DNA of 64,000 bases from Nostocoides sp. (GTDB lineage: Bacteria > Actinomycetota > Actinomycetes > Actinomycetales > Dermatophilaceae), in contig JADJEA010000001.1 of the NCBI GenBank assembly GCA_016702415.1, forward strand, positions 229,001 to 293,000, given 5' to 3'. The notes beneath the pieces were generated by a model. The model saw only the letters and a list, made by a program, of their open reading frames with translations, had not been told where the DNA came from and ran no database searches. The stretch's first letter is position 1, and every line of letters begins with the position of its first letter. Below are positions 8,359 through 17,068 of this stretch, piece after piece. The position numbers and the translations under genes were made by a program.

Positions 8359-9545
8359 GACGGGTCGTCCCCGGGCGTCACACTCCCGCGCGCCACGGCA
8401 TACCGCCGGCCTTGCAGGGAGGCGGGAATGTCGTCGGGGACCGCGGCGGTGATGAGGACCTGCTCGCAGTCGGCGATGATCTCGGCAAGGCGCGCGCGGC
8501 GACCGGAGTCGAGTTCGGCGAACACATCGTCGAGGATGAGCACGGGGTCCTCGTCGAGGTCGTGCCGCAGGAGGTGATAGGCGGCCAGCTTCAACCCAAG
8601 GGCGAAGGACCAGGACTCGCCGTGACTCGCATACCCCTTGGCGGGCATCTCCCCGAGGGCGAGGATGACATCGTCGCGATGCGGTCCGACGAGGGTGATT
8701 CCCCGCTCGACCTCACTCTCGCGGGCCGCCGCGAGCGACCCGGTGAACGCCTCGACCAACTCCGGCACCTCCGGGACGGCACCGCCCGCGAGCGCGGCCG
8801 CTATACCCTCCTCCAGGGACGAGCGATAGGTCACCCGCGCTTCCCCCGCACCATCGCTGACCTGGTCGTATGCCGACCCGACCCGCCCCCGCAGGTCCCG
8901 TAGCAGGCGCAGTCGGGCGTAGACGAGTTGGGCTCCGACCGCGGCGAGATTGGCGTCCCAGACGTCGAGGGTATGCAGCGCGCTCGCCCGCGCGTCCTGG
9001 TCGACGACGCGCTGCCTAGACCCTCGGCGCAAGACCGGCGCGGCCGATTTCAGGAGCGCATTGCGCTGTTTGAGGACCCGCTCGTAGTCGGCCCGCACCC
9101 CCGACCACCGCGGCTGGCGCTGGACCAATAGGTCGTCGAGGAAGCGCCGACGCGCCCCGGGATCGCCCTTGACGAGCGCGAGGTCCTCCGGTGCAAAGAG
9201 GACGGAGCGAAGGGTCCCGAGCACCTCCCGAGGGCGGGCGACCGGCGCGCGGCCGAGACGGGCACGGTTGGCCCGGCCGGGGTTGATCTCGAGCTCGACC
9301 AGGGTCTCGCGCTCGCCGCGGACGACGGCGCCGCGGACGATCGCCTGCGTGGCGCCGAAGCGGATCAACGGCGCGTCGGTGGCGACGCGGTGGCTCTCGA
9401 GCGTGGACAGATAGGCGACCGCCTCGACGAGATTGGTCTTGCCGTGGCCGTTGGGTCCGATGAAGAGATGGGCACCCGGTCCCAATGGCACCTCGACCGT
9501 GGCATAGCTGCGGAAGTCGACGAGGCTCACGTGCCGGACGTGCAC
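8355..9545 (-). CDS. recF: DNA replication and repair protein RecF
   Basis: A 396-residue SMC-like ATPase that helps load RecA at single-stranded gaps. Visible motifs are the N-terminal MHVRHVSLVDFRSY, Walker A GPNGHGKTN, the signature-like region around KGYASHGESWSFALGLKLA, and Walker B VLILDDVFAELD. Length matches the family. It lies downstream of gnd and dnaN on the same strand and overlaps dciA by 4 bases, so it sits in the dnaN-gnd-recF-dciA operon typical of Actinobacteria. Confidence 0.96.
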   Translation of the reverse strand: MHVRHVSLVDFRSYATVEVPLGPGAHLFIGPNGHGKTNLVEAVAYLSTLESHRVATDAPLIRFGATQAIVRGAVVRGERETLVELEINPGRANRARLGRAPVARPREVLGTLRSVLFAPEDLALVKGDPGARRRFLDDLLVQRQPRWSGVRADYERVLKQRNALLKSAAPVLRRGSRQRVVDQDARASALHTLDVWDANLAAVGAQLVYARLRLLRDLRGRVGSAYDQVSDGAGEARVTYRSSLEEGIAAALAGGAVPEVPELVEAFTGSLAAARESEVERGITLVGPHRDDVILALGEMPAKGYASHGESWSFALGLKLAAYHLLRHDLDEDPVLILDDVFAELDSGRRARLAEIIADCEQVLITAAVPDDIPASLQGRRYAVARGSVTPGDDPS

Positions 9546-9594
9546 CGGGTCATCCTCCTCCGGCCGGGCCGGGAATCGGGCCGGCGCGCGGCGC

Positions 9595-10641
9595 TCAGTT
9601 CGTGCTGCCGCTTCCGGACGAGGGTCCGGCCGAGGCCGCCTCCGCGCCCTTGGCCGCCGCGGTCTCGGCGTCGGCGGGCTTGGCTTCGGCGGCGTGCGCC
9701 TTGACCTCGCTCGCGGCCTGCGGACCCGTGGCCGCCTGCTCGCGCAGAGCGACCCCTTCGGCGAGGGTCATGACCTGATGCCCACCGAACTGGCCACGCA
9801 GAGCGGCGACCGCCTGCATGGTCGGGGAGACGAGTTGGCGCGAGGCGAACCGGGCGAAGAGGGAGGCCGAGATCACCGGCATCGGCACGGACAGCGCGAT
9901 GGCCTCCTCCACCGTCCACCGGCCCTCACCGGAGTCGACGGTGTAGTCCGAGACGTCGTCGAGGGTCGGGTTCTCCTCGAGCGCCTTGACCATGAGGTCG
10001 AGCAGCCAGGACCGCACGACCGTGCCACGAGACCAGGCCTTGAACGCCCCCGGGACGTTCTTGACGATGTCCTTCTTCTCCAGGAGCTCATAGCCCTCGG
10101 CGTAGGCATGCATGAGGCCGTACTCGATGCCGTTGTGGACCATCTTGGTGTAGTGGCCGGCCCCGACGTCGCCGGCGTGGACGAAGCCCTCGTCACGGGG
10201 GCCCTCCGGGCGCAGCGCGTCGAAGATCGGCATCGCCCGCTCGACCAGCGCGTCCTGGCCACCGACCATGAGGCCGTAGCCGTTCTCCAGGCCCCAGATG
10301 CCGCCGGAGACACCGCAGTCGAGATAGCCGATGCCCTTGGCGCCGAGCAGTTTGTCGTTCTCGAAGTCGTCGGTGAACCGGCTGTTGCCGCCGTCGATGA
10401 CGAGGTCGCCCTCGGAGAGGAGGTCGGCGAGGGCGGCGACGGTCTTGCGGGTGATCTCCCCGGCGGCGACCATCGTCCAGACGACGCGGGGCGCCTCCAA
10501 GGACGCGACGAGCGCCTCGAGGGACGGGACATCCGAGATGGCGGGATTGATGTCGTACCCGACGACCTCGTGGCCGGCGCGGCGGATGCGCTCGCGCATA
10601 TTGCCGCCCATCTTGCCCAGCCCGATCAAGCCCAGCTTCAT
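9595..10641 (-). CDS. gnd: 6-phosphogluconate dehydrogenase, decarboxylating (short type)
   Basis: A 348-residue enzyme of the pentose phosphate pathway converting 6-phosphogluconate to ribulose 5-phosphate and CO2. It has the N-terminal Rossmann motif GLIGLGKMGGNM, the substrate segment DGGNSRF, GVSGGIWGLENGYGLMVGG and the catalytic-site stretch HYTKMVHNGIEYG. The roughly 300-residue core is the short form, often NAD-dependent. An Ala/Glu/Ser-rich tail of about 40 residues follows and looks disordered. It is inserted between dnaN and recF, as in many Actinobacteria, with gaps under 50 bases on each side. Confidence 0.93.
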   Translation of the reverse strand: MKLGLIGLGKMGGNMRERIRRAGHEVVGYDINPAISDVPSLEALVASLEAPRVVWTMVAAGEITRKTVAALADLLSEGDLVIDGGNSRFTDDFENDKLLGAKGIGYLDCGVSGGIWGLENGYGLMVGGQDALVERAMPIFDALRPEGPRDEGFVHAGDVGAGHYTKMVHNGIEYGLMHAYAEGYELLEKKDIVKNVPGAFKAWSRGTVVRSWLLDLMVKALEENPTLDDVSDYTVDSGEGRWTVEEAIALSVPMPVISASLFARFASRQLVSPTMQAVAALRGQFGGHQVMTLAEGVALREQAATGPQAASEVKAHAAEAKPADAETAAAKGAEAASAGPSSGSGSTN

Positions 10642-10688
10642 ACCCGTCTCCTTGTCGTCAGCGTGCGCTCCGCCACACCAGCGTCACT

Positions 10689-11825
10689 CTAGGACGTCAG
10701 CCGGACCGGCTGCAGAACGTAGCGGTAGTGGATCTCCGGGGACCCGTCGACCTCGGACTGACCGGTCAGCATCGCCGGCTTCAGGGCCTGGGTGAAGGAC
10801 AGTCGTGCATACGGCATGTGGATCGCGCCGAGTCCGTCGAGGAGGAACGCCGGGTTGAAGGCGATCTCGATTTCGGGGCCTTCGATGCTCGCCTCGACCG
10901 CCTCGGAGGCCTGCGCGTCCTCGCCGGTGCCGGCCTCGATGGCGACCTGGCCGTCACCGAAGCGCAGCCGGACGGGGGTGTTGCGCTCGGCGACGAGCGC
11001 GACGCGCTTGACGGCTTCGACCAGATCGGCGGTCTTGACGACGGCCTCGGTCTCGGACGAGGTGGGGAAGATCTTGGCGACCTTGGGGTATTCGCCGTCG
11101 AGAAGCCGCGACGTGCTGTGCCGTTGCCCGGCCTCGAACCCGACGAGGCCGTCGCCGCCGGCCGCCTGACCGAGCGCAACGGAGACGGAACCCCCCTGGC
11201 CGAGCGCACGCGCCGTCTCGGCGAGGGTGCGGGCGGGGATGAGCGCGACATGGGAGGCGTCCGGCTGGCTCGGGGTCCAGGTGAACTCCCGCATGGCGAG
11301 GCGGTAGCGGTCGGTGGCCAGGAAGGTCACCCGGTCGCCCTCGATCTCGACGCGCACACCGGTGAGGATCGGCAGGGTGTCGCCCCGGTCGGCGGCGATG
11401 GCGACCTGGGCGACCGCCTGGGCGAACGTCGCCCCGTCGATCGTCCCGCTCGGGCTCGGTTGGGTCGGCAGGGTCGGATAGTCGGAGGCGGGCATCTGGA
11501 GCAGCGCGAACCGCGACGACCCGCAGGTGACCGAGACCTTATTGCCGTCGGTGGCCACGTCGACCGGCTTGTCGGCCGGCAAGGAGCGGGAGATGTCGGA
11601 GAGCAGCCGCCCGAGGACGAGGGCAGTGCCGCTCTCGGTCACCTCCGCGGCGACGGTCACGCGCGCCGAGACCTCGTAGTCGAAGGCGGACAGGGTCAAG
11701 GTCCCGTCCTGACCGGCCTCGAGGAGCACGCCCGCCAGGACGGGAACGGCCGGGCGCACCGGCAGGCCGCGCGCGACCCAGGTCACGGCCTCGGCGAGGA
11801 CATCACGCTCGACGCGGAACTTCAC
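10689..11825 (-). CDS. dnaN: DNA polymerase III sliding clamp (beta subunit)
   Basis: A 378-residue beta clamp, the processivity factor of DNA polymerase III. It opens MKFRVERDVLAEAVTWVARGLP, shows the three-domain clamp pattern and ends YRYVLQPVRLTS. I place the start at GTG 11825, which gives the usual MKF beginning and has GAAGG eight bases upstream; a GTG at 11834 would add three valines. It is the first gene downstream of oriC and probably heads the dnaN-gnd-recF-dciA operon. Confidence 0.95.
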   Translation of the reverse strand: MKFRVERDVLAEAVTWVARGLPVRPAVPVLAGVLLEAGQDGTLTLSAFDYEVSARVTVAAEVTESGTALVLGRLLSDISRSLPADKPVDVATDGNKVSVTCGSSRFALLQMPASDYPTLPTQPSPSGTIDGATFAQAVAQVAIAADRGDTLPILTGVRVEIEGDRVTFLATDRYRLAMREFTWTPSQPDASHVALIPARTLAETARALGQGGSVSVALGQAAGGDGLVGFEAGQRHSTSRLLDGEYPKVAKIFPTSSETEAVVKTADLVEAVKRVALVAERNTPVRLRFGDGQVAIEAGTGEDAQASEAVEASIEGPEIEIAFNPAFLLDGLGAIHMPYARLSFTQALKPAMLTGQSEVDGSPEIHYRYVLQPVRLTS

Positions 11826-12419
11826 GACAACCACCTTCGATGTGGCGACTGGGGTCCGACCGGACGCGGGCCGGACATGACGACACCCCCGTTGGCGGGG
11901 TGGACTGCCGAGCGTATCCCGCCAGTCCGGTCCTCGCTACCACGGGCGGGCCACGATCGTCTGTCCCCAGCCTTGATCGGGGCGGGTCGAAATGTCATAG
12001 AGAGATTGATCGTCGTCATCGCGCCTGGGGAATCTGGGGACAACCCACGAATCCGCTGGTCACCGTCGAACGGACCTGTGGACGACGCGTGGGGACCACC
12101 GGTGGAGGAGGGTATGCCGCTGGGGGCGGGCCCGCGGCATACCCAGCCTGGGTGGGGGGTGGGGACGACACGCCGGTGACGTCCACAGGACAATCCACGG
12201 TCGCGGGCGTGGTCGTCCACAGGATAAGGAGACACTCGTTGGGTTGTGGACGAGCGATGACCAAGTTGTCCCCAGAGTTGTCCACAGAATGTGGACGGAC
12301 GGGGTCGCCCGGTGACCCGGACCGCGTTCGGATAACTCTCGGGTCAAGATTCATGCACGGCTGTGGGAAAGCCTGTGGACGGCGACTGTCGGGGTTCTGG
12401 CTAGTGGTGTCCCGGAGGG
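11826..12419. other. chromosomal replication origin (oriC) between dnaA and dnaN
   Basis: This 594-bp gene-free stretch between dnaN and dnaA contains many DnaA-box-like 9-mers. A perfect TTGTCCACA lies at 12278-12286. Near matches (TCGTCCACA, CCGTCCACA or their complements) lie at 12077-12085, 12213-12221, 12245-12253, 12290-12298 and 12374-12382, with CGTCCACA at 12180-12187 and TTGTCCCCA at 12266-12274. Boxes occur in both orientations and cluster in the dnaA-proximal half. Position and box density match actinobacterial oriC. No strongly AT-rich unwinding element stands out. An inverted pair of the genome-wide heptamer lies at 12111-12143. Confidence 0.9.
12111..12143. repeat. inverted GGTATGCCGC pair inside oriC
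   Basis: GGTATGCCGC (12111-12120) and its exact reverse complement GCGGCATACC (12134-12143) are separated by 13 G/C-rich bases. The arms contain the heptamer that is over-abundant across the window. The pair lies between the first DnaA box and the box cluster. Whether it acts as a hairpin, a protein site or only as two motif copies is unknown. Confidence 0.85.
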
Positions 12420-13868
12420 TCAGGCGGTCGTCTGCTTGATTCGGTTGGTCAGCTCGGTGACCTGGTTGTAGATCGCACGGCGCTCGGCCATCAGCTGGCG
12501 GATCTTCTTGTCGGCGTGCATGACCGTGGTGTGATCGCGGCCGCCGAACTGCTGGCCGATCTTGGGGAGAGAGAGGTCGGTCAGTTCGCGACAGAGATAC
12601 ATGGCGATCTGTCGGGCCGTCACGAGCACCCGCGAGCGTGACGCTCCCTGGATGTCCTCGATGGTCAGCCCGAAATAGGTCGCCGTCTGGGCGATGATCG
12701 TCGCCCCCGTGATCTGCTTGGCGTTGTCGACCGGCATCAGGTCCTTCAGGACGATCTGCGCGAGGCTGAGGTCGACGGGGGCCTTGTTGAGGTTGGCGAA
12801 GGCGGTCACCCGGATGAGGGCGCCCTCGAGCTCGCGGATATTGGTCGAGATCCGGCTGGCGATGTATTCCACGACGTCGTCGGGGACGCTGAGGCGCTCC
12901 TGGAGCGCCTTCTTTCCGAGGATCGCCATGCGGGTCTCGAGGTCGGGCGGCTGGACGTCGGTGAGCAGGCCCCACTCGAAGCGCGAGACCATCCGCTCCT
13001 CGAAGGCACTCAGCTGCTTGGGGTGCACGTCGCTGGTGATGACGACCTGCTTGTTGGCGTTGTGGAGGGTGTTGAAGGTGTGGAAGAACTCCTCCTGGGT
13101 CTGGACCTTGCCCGAGAGGAACTGGATGTCGTCGATGAGGAGGACATCGACCTCGCGATAGCGCCGCTGGAAGTTGGCGGCCCGGTCATCGCGGATGCTG
13201 TTGATGAAGTCGTTGGTGAACTCCTCGGAGTTCACATAGCGGACCTTGACATGCGGATAGAGGCTGCGGGCGTAGTGCCCGATCGCGTGCAGGAGGTGGG
13301 TCTTGCCCAGCCCGGACTCGCCGTAGATGAACAGGGGGTTGTAGGCCTTCGCCGGGGCCTCGGCGACCGCCACCGCGGCGGCGTGCGCGAACCGGTTGCT
13401 GGCGCCGATGACGAAGGTGTCGAAGACGTATTTGGGGTTCAGCCGGGTCAGTTCCACCTTTTCCGGCTGTTGTGTATGCCGCTGGGGACCGGCATACACC
13501 GACCGCGCCTGTGCGGGCTCGTCTTCCAAGTCGTCGAAGAGGGTGACCGGACCGGTGCGCTCGGGGGGTGGCGGCATCGGTGCCGGCTCGTCGTCGATGT
13601 CCTCGAGGCTGGGATCGACGGTGACGGCGACCTTGACCGGGCGCTCGAGAGCGGTCGCGAGCGCCTGCTCGACCGGAACCCGCACACGGGTCTCGACGAC
13701 CGTCTTGGCGTAATCCGTCGCGACGGCGATGAGCGCCGTGTCGTCGAGGACGCCGAGGAGGACCGAGCCGGTCAGGAAGGCCCGCTGTTGGGCGGACACC
13801 CCGTCGTCGTCGAGGCGCCGGAGCACATCGGCCCAGATGCGGGTGCGGTCGAGTTCCCCGTCGCTCAC
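12420..13868 (-). CDS. dnaA: chromosomal replication initiator DnaA
   Basis: A 482-residue initiator that binds DnaA boxes and opens oriC. Domain I begins at GTG 13868 (SDGELDRTRIWADVL) with AAGGA upstream. A variable linker follows, then domain III with Walker A GESGLGKTH and Walker B VLLIDDIQFL, and domain IV with the box-binding helix GRDHTTVMHADKKI. The linker codes for GPQRH at an inverted pair of the genome-wide heptamer. The gene is divergent from rpmH; a DnaA box at 13916-13924 in its leader suggests autoregulation, as known in other bacteria. Confidence 0.97.
   Translation of the reverse strand: MSDGELDRTRIWADVLRRLDDDGVSAQQRAFLTGSVLLGVLDDTALIAVATDYAKTVVETRVRVPVEQALATALERPVKVAVTVDPSLEDIDDEPAPMPPPPERTGPVTLFDDLEDEPAQARSVYAGPQRHTQQPEKVELTRLNPKYVFDTFVIGASNRFAHAAAVAVAEAPAKAYNPLFIYGESGLGKTHLLHAIGHYARSLYPHVKVRYVNSEEFTNDFINSIRDDRAANFQRRYREVDVLLIDDIQFLSGKVQTQEEFFHTFNTLHNANKQVVITSDVHPKQLSAFEERMVSRFEWGLLTDVQPPDLETRMAILGKKALQERLSVPDDVVEYIASRISTNIRELEGALIRVTAFANLNKAPVDLSLAQIVLKDLMPVDNAKQITGATIIAQTATYFGLTIEDIQGASRSRVLVTARQIAMYLCRELTDLSLPKIGQQFGGRDHTTVMHADKKIRQLMAERRAIYNQVTELTNRIKQTTA
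13472..13499. repeat. inverted GTGTATGCCG pair within the dnaA linker
   Basis: GTGTATGCCG (13472-13481) and CGGCATACAC (13490-13499) form a perfect 10-bp inverted repeat around an 8-base loop. It lies inside the coding sequence, in the poorly conserved domain II linker of DnaA, the place where such an insertion would be tolerated. Confidence 0.88.
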
Positions 13869-13915
13869 CCTGGAATCCTTCCCTCGTCGCGGCGCAGGTG
13901 CCGACCTCGACGAGG

Positions 13916-13924
13916 TTGTCCACA
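13916..13924 (+). promoter_or_regulatory. DnaA box in the dnaA leader
   Basis: A perfect TTGTCCACA lies 48 bases upstream of the dnaA start. A single box here would let DnaA repress its own transcription. The remainder of the 441-bp dnaA-rpmH intergenic region (13869-14309) holds the rpmH promoter and no other gene that I can see. Confidence 0.6.
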
Positions 13925-14127
13925 TGCGTCGCCCACACCTGTGGGCAAACTCCTCCCCGCCGGGGACCACGCGTCGGTGGAAGGCCACCGACAGGGGGCC
14001 CCGGAGCCTCCCAGGGGGTAACTTACCGCCCCACCGGGCCGGGGACGACTCGGACGGCGTGTCGTTCCGCATCGCGCGCCGCCGCCGGTGGAATACTGCC
14101 CCACCCGGGTCGCGCGGGCCCTCTGGT

Positions 14128-14157
14128 TTGACCCCCGCAGCGGCGCTGCCGTACCGT
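14128..14157 (+). promoter_or_regulatory. candidate rpmH promoter (-35 TTGACC, -10 TACCGT)
   Basis: TTGACC (14128-14133) and TACCGT (14152-14157) are separated by 18 bases and lie about 150 bases upstream of rpmH. This fits a vegetative actinobacterial promoter with a long leader. It is inferred from sequence alone. Confidence 0.45.
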
Positions 14158-14309
14158 TGGAACTCGGCCTTTCGGCCGTTTTCGCATGCCTGTGACGCAG
14201 TTGCCGCCGCAGGTTTCCGATTGCGGCCGACAGGCAGCCCTCCGCCCACCGACGCCGGTGGCGTGAAGGCAGCCCGCCCGTCGCCGCCAGACAACGGAAG
14301 TAGCCCATC

Positions 14310-14447
14310 GTGAGCAAGCGCACCTTTCAGCCCAACAACCGTCGCCGGGCCAAGAACCACGGCTTCCGTCACCGCATGAGCACCCGCGCCGGGCGGGCGA
14401 TCCTCGCCGCCCGCCGCCGCAAGGGCCGCGCCGAACTCTCCGCCTGA
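14310..14447 (+). CDS. rpmH: 50S ribosomal protein L34
   Basis: A 45-residue basic protein (SKRTFQPNNRRRAKNHGFRHRM, then RKGRAELSA) that is unmistakably ribosomal protein L34 of the large subunit. It starts with GTG, with GGAAG upstream. It is the first gene of the rpmH-rnpA-yidD-yidC-jag-rsmG run and divergent from dnaA, the arrangement conserved in nearly all Actinobacteria. Confidence 0.97.
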   Translation: MSKRTFQPNNRRRAKNHGFRHRMSTRAGRAILAARRRKGRAELSA

Positions 14448-14459
14448 CCGACCTCGGCC

Positions 14460-14819
14460 GTGCTGTCGGCGCAGCACCGGCTGCGGTCGCGCGCGGACTT
14501 CTCGGCCGTCCTGCGTAGCCGCGGTCACCGAGTTGGCTCGCGACTCCTCGTGGTGCATACCCATTGCCCGCCCGATCGGCGCGACCAGCCGACCCGGGTG
14601 GGTTTCGTGGTGTCCAAGGCCGTGGGCGGGGCGGTCGTCCGCAACCGGACCAAGCGCCGACTGCGCCATCTGTGCGCGGCGAGGCTCTCGGCATACGACC
14701 TGGGGGTGGATGTGGTGGTGCGGGCGAACCCGGCCGCCGCCGAGGCGACCAGCGCCGAACTCGGGGCTGCCCTCGATGCGGCACTGCGTGTCCTTCGCTC
14801 CCGGTGCGCGCGCTCATGA
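14460..14819 (+). CDS. rnpA: ribonuclease P protein component
   Basis: A 119-residue basic protein that assists the RNase P RNA in removing tRNA 5' leaders. The N-terminal LSAQHRLRSRADFSAVLR and the signature RVGFVVSKAVGGAVVRNRTKRRLRH are both present. It begins with GTG 12 bases after rpmH, and its stop overlaps the yidD start (ATGA), so the three genes are probably cotranscribed. Confidence 0.95.
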   Translation: MLSAQHRLRSRADFSAVLRSRGHRVGSRLLVVHTHCPPDRRDQPTRVGFVVSKAVGGAVVRNRTKRRLRHLCAARLSAYDLGVDVVVRANPAAAEATSAELGAALDAALRVLRSRCARS

Positions 14820-15079
14820 CGCCGGGGCAGGTGCTCGCCCAGCCGCTGATCTGGCTGATCCGCCTCTATCAGATGGTCATCTCGCCGCTTACGCCGCCGT
14901 CGTGCCGCTACTACCCCTCCTGCTCCGCGTATGCCGTGACCGCCCTGCGCCGCTTCGGGCTGGTACGCGGGTCCTGGCTGGCGGCCCGCCGACTCGCTCG
15001 CTGCCACCCGTGGGCGCCGGGGGGCGTCGACCACGTGCCGGAGCGGCATACGACCTCGAACTCGACCCCGGCGAACTAA
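14816..15079 (+). CDS. yidD: membrane protein insertion efficiency factor YidD
   Basis: An 87-residue YidD protein, with the invariant PPSCRYYPSCSAYAVTALRRFGLVRGSW-type core and the later RCHPWAPGGVDHVP. YidD is a small membrane-associated protein that assists YidC-dependent insertion. Its ATG overlaps the rnpA stop by four bases and yidC starts 26 bases after its stop. Confidence 0.95.
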   Translation: MTPGQVLAQPLIWLIRLYQMVISPLTPPSCRYYPSCSAYAVTALRRFGLVRGSWLAARRLARCHPWAPGGVDHVPERHTTSNSTPAN

Positions 15080-15105
15080 GCCTCGCCGCCACCAGTTAGG
15101 ACAGC

Positions 15106-16137
15106 ATGGGCGACTTCTTCAACAGCGTGCTCTACCCGATCGAATGGGTGGTCGCGTGGATCATGTACGGCTTCCATCAGGCCTTTACCGCGATTGGGCT
15201 GCCGGCGGCGTCGGGGTGGACGTGGGGGCTGGCGATCGTCGGACTTGTCATCGTCATGCGCGCCCTCCTTATCCCACTTTTCGTCAAGCAGATCAATGCG
15301 TCCCGCAAGATGCAGATGATCAGCCCGGAATTGCAGAAGATCCAGGCGAAATACAAGGGCAAGACCGATCCCGAGTCGCGGCAGAAGATGACTCAGGAGA
15401 CCATGGAGCTCTATCGCAGCTCCGGGACCAATCCGTTCTCCTCGTGCCTGCCGATCCTCGCCCAGTCCCCGATCTTCTTCGGCCTCTTCCGTGTCCTCAA
15501 CGGACTCCAGCACATCGCCGAAGGCTCGAAGGATCCGATCGGCCCGATCACGAAGGCCGTCGCGAGCCAGGCCGAGCAGGCCCAGATCTTCGGCGCTCAA
15601 CTGTCCGACAAGTTCATCGGTGCCGACAGCCTCAGCACCAAGATCGTCACCGTCGTCCTCATCATCTTGATGTCGGTGACGACGTTCACGACGCAGCGGC
15701 AGCTGATGACCAAGAATATGCCGGCGTCGGCGCTGGACAATCCGTTCGCGCGTCAGCAAAAGGTCTTGCTCTATGTGCTTCCGCTGTTCTTCGCCATCTC
15801 CGGTGTCAATTTCCCCATCGGTGTCCTGATCTATTGGTTCGTCACCAATGTGTGGTCGATGGCGCAGCAGTTCTATGTGATCCGCCGGATGCCGGCACCC
15901 GGGTCGCTCGCGGAGAAGGCGTTGCACGAGCGGCGCCGGGCCAAGGGCCTCGACGTGCCGCCCACCGCCCTTCCGGGCACGGTGACCGGGACCGTCATCA
16001 GCGATGCGGTCGGCAGCCCCCGCCCCCAGAGCCGGCAGCGCCAGCAGCCCAAACGCAAGGGCCGAGGCGGCCAGCGACCGGGCTCCCGACCGGCGACTCC
16101 GCAGGACGACACCGACCCGACGGACAGCGCGTCATGA
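15106..16137 (+). CDS. yidC: membrane protein insertase YidC
   Basis: A 343-residue Oxa1/YidC insertase that places proteins in the cytoplasmic membrane. It has five hydrophobic segments in the Gram-positive layout, a cytoplasmic coiled loop (QINASRKMQMISPELQKIQAKYKG) and a basic C-terminal tail (RQRQQPKRKGRGGQRPGSR) of the kind thought to contact ribosomes. No lipobox is visible at the N-terminus, which is usual for many actinobacterial forms. Its stop codon overlaps the start of a small open reading frame. Confidence 0.96.
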   Translation: MGDFFNSVLYPIEWVVAWIMYGFHQAFTAIGLPAASGWTWGLAIVGLVIVMRALLIPLFVKQINASRKMQMISPELQKIQAKYKGKTDPESRQKMTQETMELYRSSGTNPFSSCLPILAQSPIFFGLFRVLNGLQHIAEGSKDPIGPITKAVASQAEQAQIFGAQLSDKFIGADSLSTKIVTVVLIILMSVTTFTTQRQLMTKNMPASALDNPFARQQKVLLYVLPLFFAISGVNFPIGVLIYWFVTNVWSMAQQFYVIRRMPAPGSLAEKALHERRRAKGLDVPPTALPGTVTGTVISDAVGSPRPQSRQRQQPKRKGRGGQRPGSRPATPQDDTDPTDSAS

Positions 16138-16292
16138 GCCCGAGTGCCATGGACCCGTTTGCCAGCCATCCGGCTCCCATGCATCCGTATGCCGCGCGCC
16201 CCTCTGCCGCGCGCCCCTGTGCGGATGCCACCGACCCTGTTCACCAGCCCGCCGAGGCCTGCGCCTCGATGACGAAGGAGCCGCAGTCATGA
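16134..16292 (+). CDS. small open reading frame between yidC and jag, coupled at both ends
   Basis: A 52-codon frame (MSPSAMDPFASHPAPMHPYAARPS and onward to MTKEPQS) overlaps the yidC stop by ATGA at 16134-16137 and the jag start by ATGA at 16289-16292. It is rich in Ala, Pro, His and Met, with a small internal repeat of CCGCGCGCCCCTCTG type. I recognise no family. The double ATGA overlap is what an operon gene would show and suggests it is translated, perhaps mainly to couple jag to yidC. It could also be a spacer. Confidence 0.4.
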   Translation: MSPSAMDPFASHPAPMHPYAARPSAARPCADATDPVHQPAEACASMTKEPQS

Positions 16293-17068
16293 CCGACCCC
16301 GACCTCACCACGGACGCCGCGAGAGACACGGACGCCGCGAGAGAGACGGCCACCGACAGTTCGGCGGGCGCGTCCGAGCAGCCGGAAGCCGGCGACCTGG
16401 ACCCGACCGAGGGGGTGTCGGCTGATGGGGCGACGGACGGGAACCAGGGCGATAGCGCCCACGACGGCGACCTGGCCGACGCCGAGATCGTCGACGGAGA
16501 CGACGGCGACGACGCCGGGGAGGGGGGCGACGGAGACGACGGAGCCGACGGCGAGGGCGACAGTGGCGATACCGACCGGCCGGGTGCGCGGGGCGGGCGG
16601 CGCTCCCAGTTGGAGCGCGAGTGCGAGGTAGCCGCCGACTTCCTCGAGACCTTGCTCGACATCACCGACCTCGATGGCGACATCGACCTCGATATCGACG
16701 GCGACCGCGCCGCGGTGGCGATCGTCGACTCCGAGGAAGGCCGGGTGCCCCGACGGCTGGTTGGGCCCGAGGGCCGTGTCCTCGACGCACTCCAGGAACT
16801 GACCCGGCTCGCCGTGCAGTCGGTGACGGGAGAGCGCTCTCGCCTCATGCTCGATGTCGCCGGCTACCGCGCCGAGCGGCGTGCCGCCCTCGTCGAGATC
16901 GCGCGCACCGCGATCGCGGAGTGCAAGGCCTCGGGCAAGGAGATCGACCTCAAGCCCATGACCGCCTTCGAGCGCAAGGTCATCCACGACGAGGTTCTCG
17001 CGGCCGGACTTGGCTCGCAGTCCAGCGGTGTGGAGCCCCGCCGCTATGTCGTCGTCCTTCCCGCCTGA
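16289..17068 (+). CDS. jag: Jag/KhpB RNA-binding protein (KH and R3H domains)
   Basis: A 259-residue protein with an extremely acidic, Asp/Gly-rich first 100 residues, then a KH domain (FLETLLDITDLDGDIDLDIDGD through VGPEGRVLDALQELTRLAVQ) and an R3H domain (LKPMTAFERKVIHDEV). The R3H arginine/histidine pair lies in the stretch ERKVIH. Jag/KhpB proteins bind RNA and affect cell division and envelope growth in Gram-positive bacteria. The start overlaps the small upstream frame by ATGA, and rsmG starts inside its last 23 bases. Confidence 0.93.
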   Translation: MTDPDLTTDAARDTDAARETATDSSAGASEQPEAGDLDPTEGVSADGATDGNQGDSAHDGDLADAEIVDGDDGDDAGEGGDGDDGADGEGDSGDTDRPGARGGRRSQLERECEVAADFLETLLDITDLDGDIDLDIDGDRAAVAIVDSEEGRVPRRLVGPEGRVLDALQELTRLAVQSVTGERSRLMLDVAGYRAERRAALVEIARTAIAECKASGKEIDLKPMTAFERKVIHDEVLAAGLGSQSSGVEPRRYVVVLPA

